From Bacteroidales bacterium (lineage in GTDB: Bacteria; Bacteroidota; Bacteroidia; Bacteroidales; UBA10428), in assembly GCA_016938095.1 (NCBI GenBank), contig JAFGVG010000302.1, positions 1-7,061 on the forward strand: 7,061 bases of DNA. The letters run 5' to 3'. Every line of letters begins with the position of its first letter. Positions within the stretch are counted from its first letter, which is position 1. A program made the position numbers and the translations under genes. Below, piece after piece: positions 6,065-7,061 of the stretch. The notes beneath the pieces were generated by a model, which was not told where the DNA came from, made no database searches, and was given only the letters and a program-made list of their open reading frames with translations.

Positions 6065-7061
6065 ATGCTCATGAATCAGTCTGAAATAAAACAGCGCATC
6101 ATTGCAGCCGTTCAAAAGGCCGGTAGCCAGGCAGTATTAAGGGAAGAGATTCTTGCCAATCAGGGAGAAAAAGCCGATCGTCATGAATTTCTTTTTTTTA
6201 TAAAACCCGAGATAACCCTTGGCAACAGCGGCATAAACTTAAAGGGCATACTCGATTTGCTGTTTGAGGCCTTGTTGCGTTATCAGCTCACCATAAAGAA
6301 TATTAGCCTGCTGGGTGCTTCCTATCTGCACCAATACAACATCATAGCCCAACATTATGGTGTGATCAATGCCCTGAGCCGGGAGCCCCTTCAGCATTTC
6401 ACCTCCGATGCCATGGCGAAATTCCGGCAGGTTTTTGGCCTTGCGCCGGAAGAAGCCAATGTATTGGGAAGCCTCGGATTCCTGCAGCGTTTCTCCGGGC
6501 ATACCCCGCAATCGCTCGATCAGTTGTGGCAGCAAAGTAAAACCGAAAAACTTGCCAGCGGTAATTATTGTGCCAGGGTTGAGAAAGACGGTGAGGTCAT
6601 TTATCTTATCAATGGTTTTCACCCGCGCCAGTTGATTCATTTTACGGAAAAGGGGCGGTCCATCATAGCCTTTACCCTTACCGGCAATCTGGACTGGGCC
6701 CTTGCGCGCAATCAGTTTATCGGGAAAACAAATCCTGCCGATGCACTGCCCGGAAGTTTACGCAATGAGCTGCTCCGGAACCAGTCGGTTTTCGGACTCG
6801 ACTCCGTTTCCGCCAGCCAAAACGGTTTTCATTTATCAGCCGGTCCTGTTGAAGGTTTGGTAGAACTAATCCGTTACTGTTCGGACCTGACCACCGGAAA
6901 GCGGAAAACCTACAACGATTTTGTCTTTGGCCGCACGTTACTGAAACATTTCGACGACCGGGTCATTGACATGATTTGCGATAACCACCCGGTAAGTTAT
7001 AACGGAAAAATAACCGGGACCTTTGACCTGACCGAAGAAAAAAACAGCGATCAGGCACTGG
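6065..7061 (+). CDS. Nucleoside diphosphate kinase-like protein with large insertion, C-terminus cut by window
   Basis: The frame opens at ATG 6065 (or in-frame ATG 6071) and stays open for 332 codons to the right edge. It has no signal peptide, so it should be cytoplasmic. From about residue 40 to 275 it aligns by eye with nucleoside diphosphate kinase, which moves phosphate between NTPs and NDPs through a phosphohistidine. FIKPE gives Lys47, AQHY gives Tyr98, GKTNPADALPGSLR gives Thr222 and Arg233, and NGFHLS gives Asn253, the catalytic His256 and Ser258, with Glu267 behind. These match human Lys12, Tyr52, Thr94, Arg105, Asn115, His118, Ser120 and Glu129. The position of human Arg88 reads Asn here, with Arg next to it. 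About 80 extra residues (roughly 100-182) separate Tyr98 from FHPRQL, where ordinary enzymes have about six. There is also a 40-residue N-terminal extension and at least 55 further residues after the core. Normal enzymes are about 140-150 residues, so this is not the housekeeping form. Function beyond probable nucleotide binding or phosphotransfer is unknown. Confidence 0.7.
   Translation, partial: MLMNQSEIKQRIIAAVQKAGSQAVLREEILANQGEKADRHEFLFFIKPEITLGNSGINLKGILDLLFEALLRYQLTIKNISLLGASYLHQYNIIAQHYGVINALSREPLQHFTSDAMAKFRQVFGLAPEEANVLGSLGFLQRFSGHTPQSLDQLWQQSKTEKLASGNYCARVEKDGEVIYLINGFHPRQLIHFTEKGRSIIAFTLTGNLDWALARNQFIGKTNPADALPGSLRNELLRNQSVFGLDSVSASQNGFHLSAGPVEGLVELIRYCSDLTTGKRKTYNDFVFGRTLLKHFDDRVIDMICDNHPVSYNGKITGTFDLTEEKNSDQAL

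Noticed and set aside
6192..6199. Run of eight T residues early in the NDPK-like gene, a possible slippage site
   Set aside because: It encodes part of the expected FLFFIK strand in the correct frame; no alternative frame or other repeat supports phase variation.
6239..6640. 133-residue minus-strand frame opposite the NDPK-like gene
   Set aside because: It is antisense to a gene with clear family motifs, has no recognisable domain, and is best explained as a shadow of the real frame.

Overview
The window looks like chromosome of a Bacteroidota bacterium, probably of the order Bacteroidales. The evidence is a metallopeptidase that ends in a type IX secretion (T9SS) sorting domain, an OmpA-family protein with the TPR / PD40 propeller / CRD / OmpA architecture typical of this phylum, AT-rich leaders without clear Shine-Dalgarno sequences, and -7 boxes resembling the Bacteroidota TAnnTTTG element. 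No tRNA, rRNA, CRISPR array or insertion sequence was seen.

Layout. Positions 1-462 hold the N-terminal part of a minus-strand gene that runs off the left edge. It reads as an all-helical TerB-like domain and resembles, from memory, the N-terminus of large Bacteroidales ABC-ATPase proteins. A 344-base divergent gap (463-806) carries a CRP-like palindrome inside a set of phased repeats, an exact TAnnTTTG box and a strong intrinsic terminator. Three plus-strand genes follow: an exported M1-family zinc metallopeptidase with a T9SS sorting tail (807-2729), a PorE-type OmpA protein only 30 bases downstream (2760-4688), and a secreted DUF900-type alpha/beta hydrolase (4761-5789). No terminator was found between them, so they may form one unit for the cell envelope and secretion. 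The first is a T9SS client. The second has the domain order of the T9SS component PorE, but a Sec signal instead of a lipobox.

A small minus-strand reading frame of uncertain reality (5744-5944) converges on the hydrolase. A plus-strand gene (6065 to the right edge) encodes an unusual protein. It keeps nearly all active-site residues of nucleoside diphosphate kinase, but has about 80 extra residues between the conserved tyrosine and the next core helix, plus an N-terminal extension and a further C-terminal region. It is cut by the window end.

The observations most worth following are this NDPK-like protein, the pairing of a T9SS cargo peptidase with a PorE-like protein, and the layered control signals in the 463-806 gap. 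All assignments come from reading motifs by eye; no database search was run.
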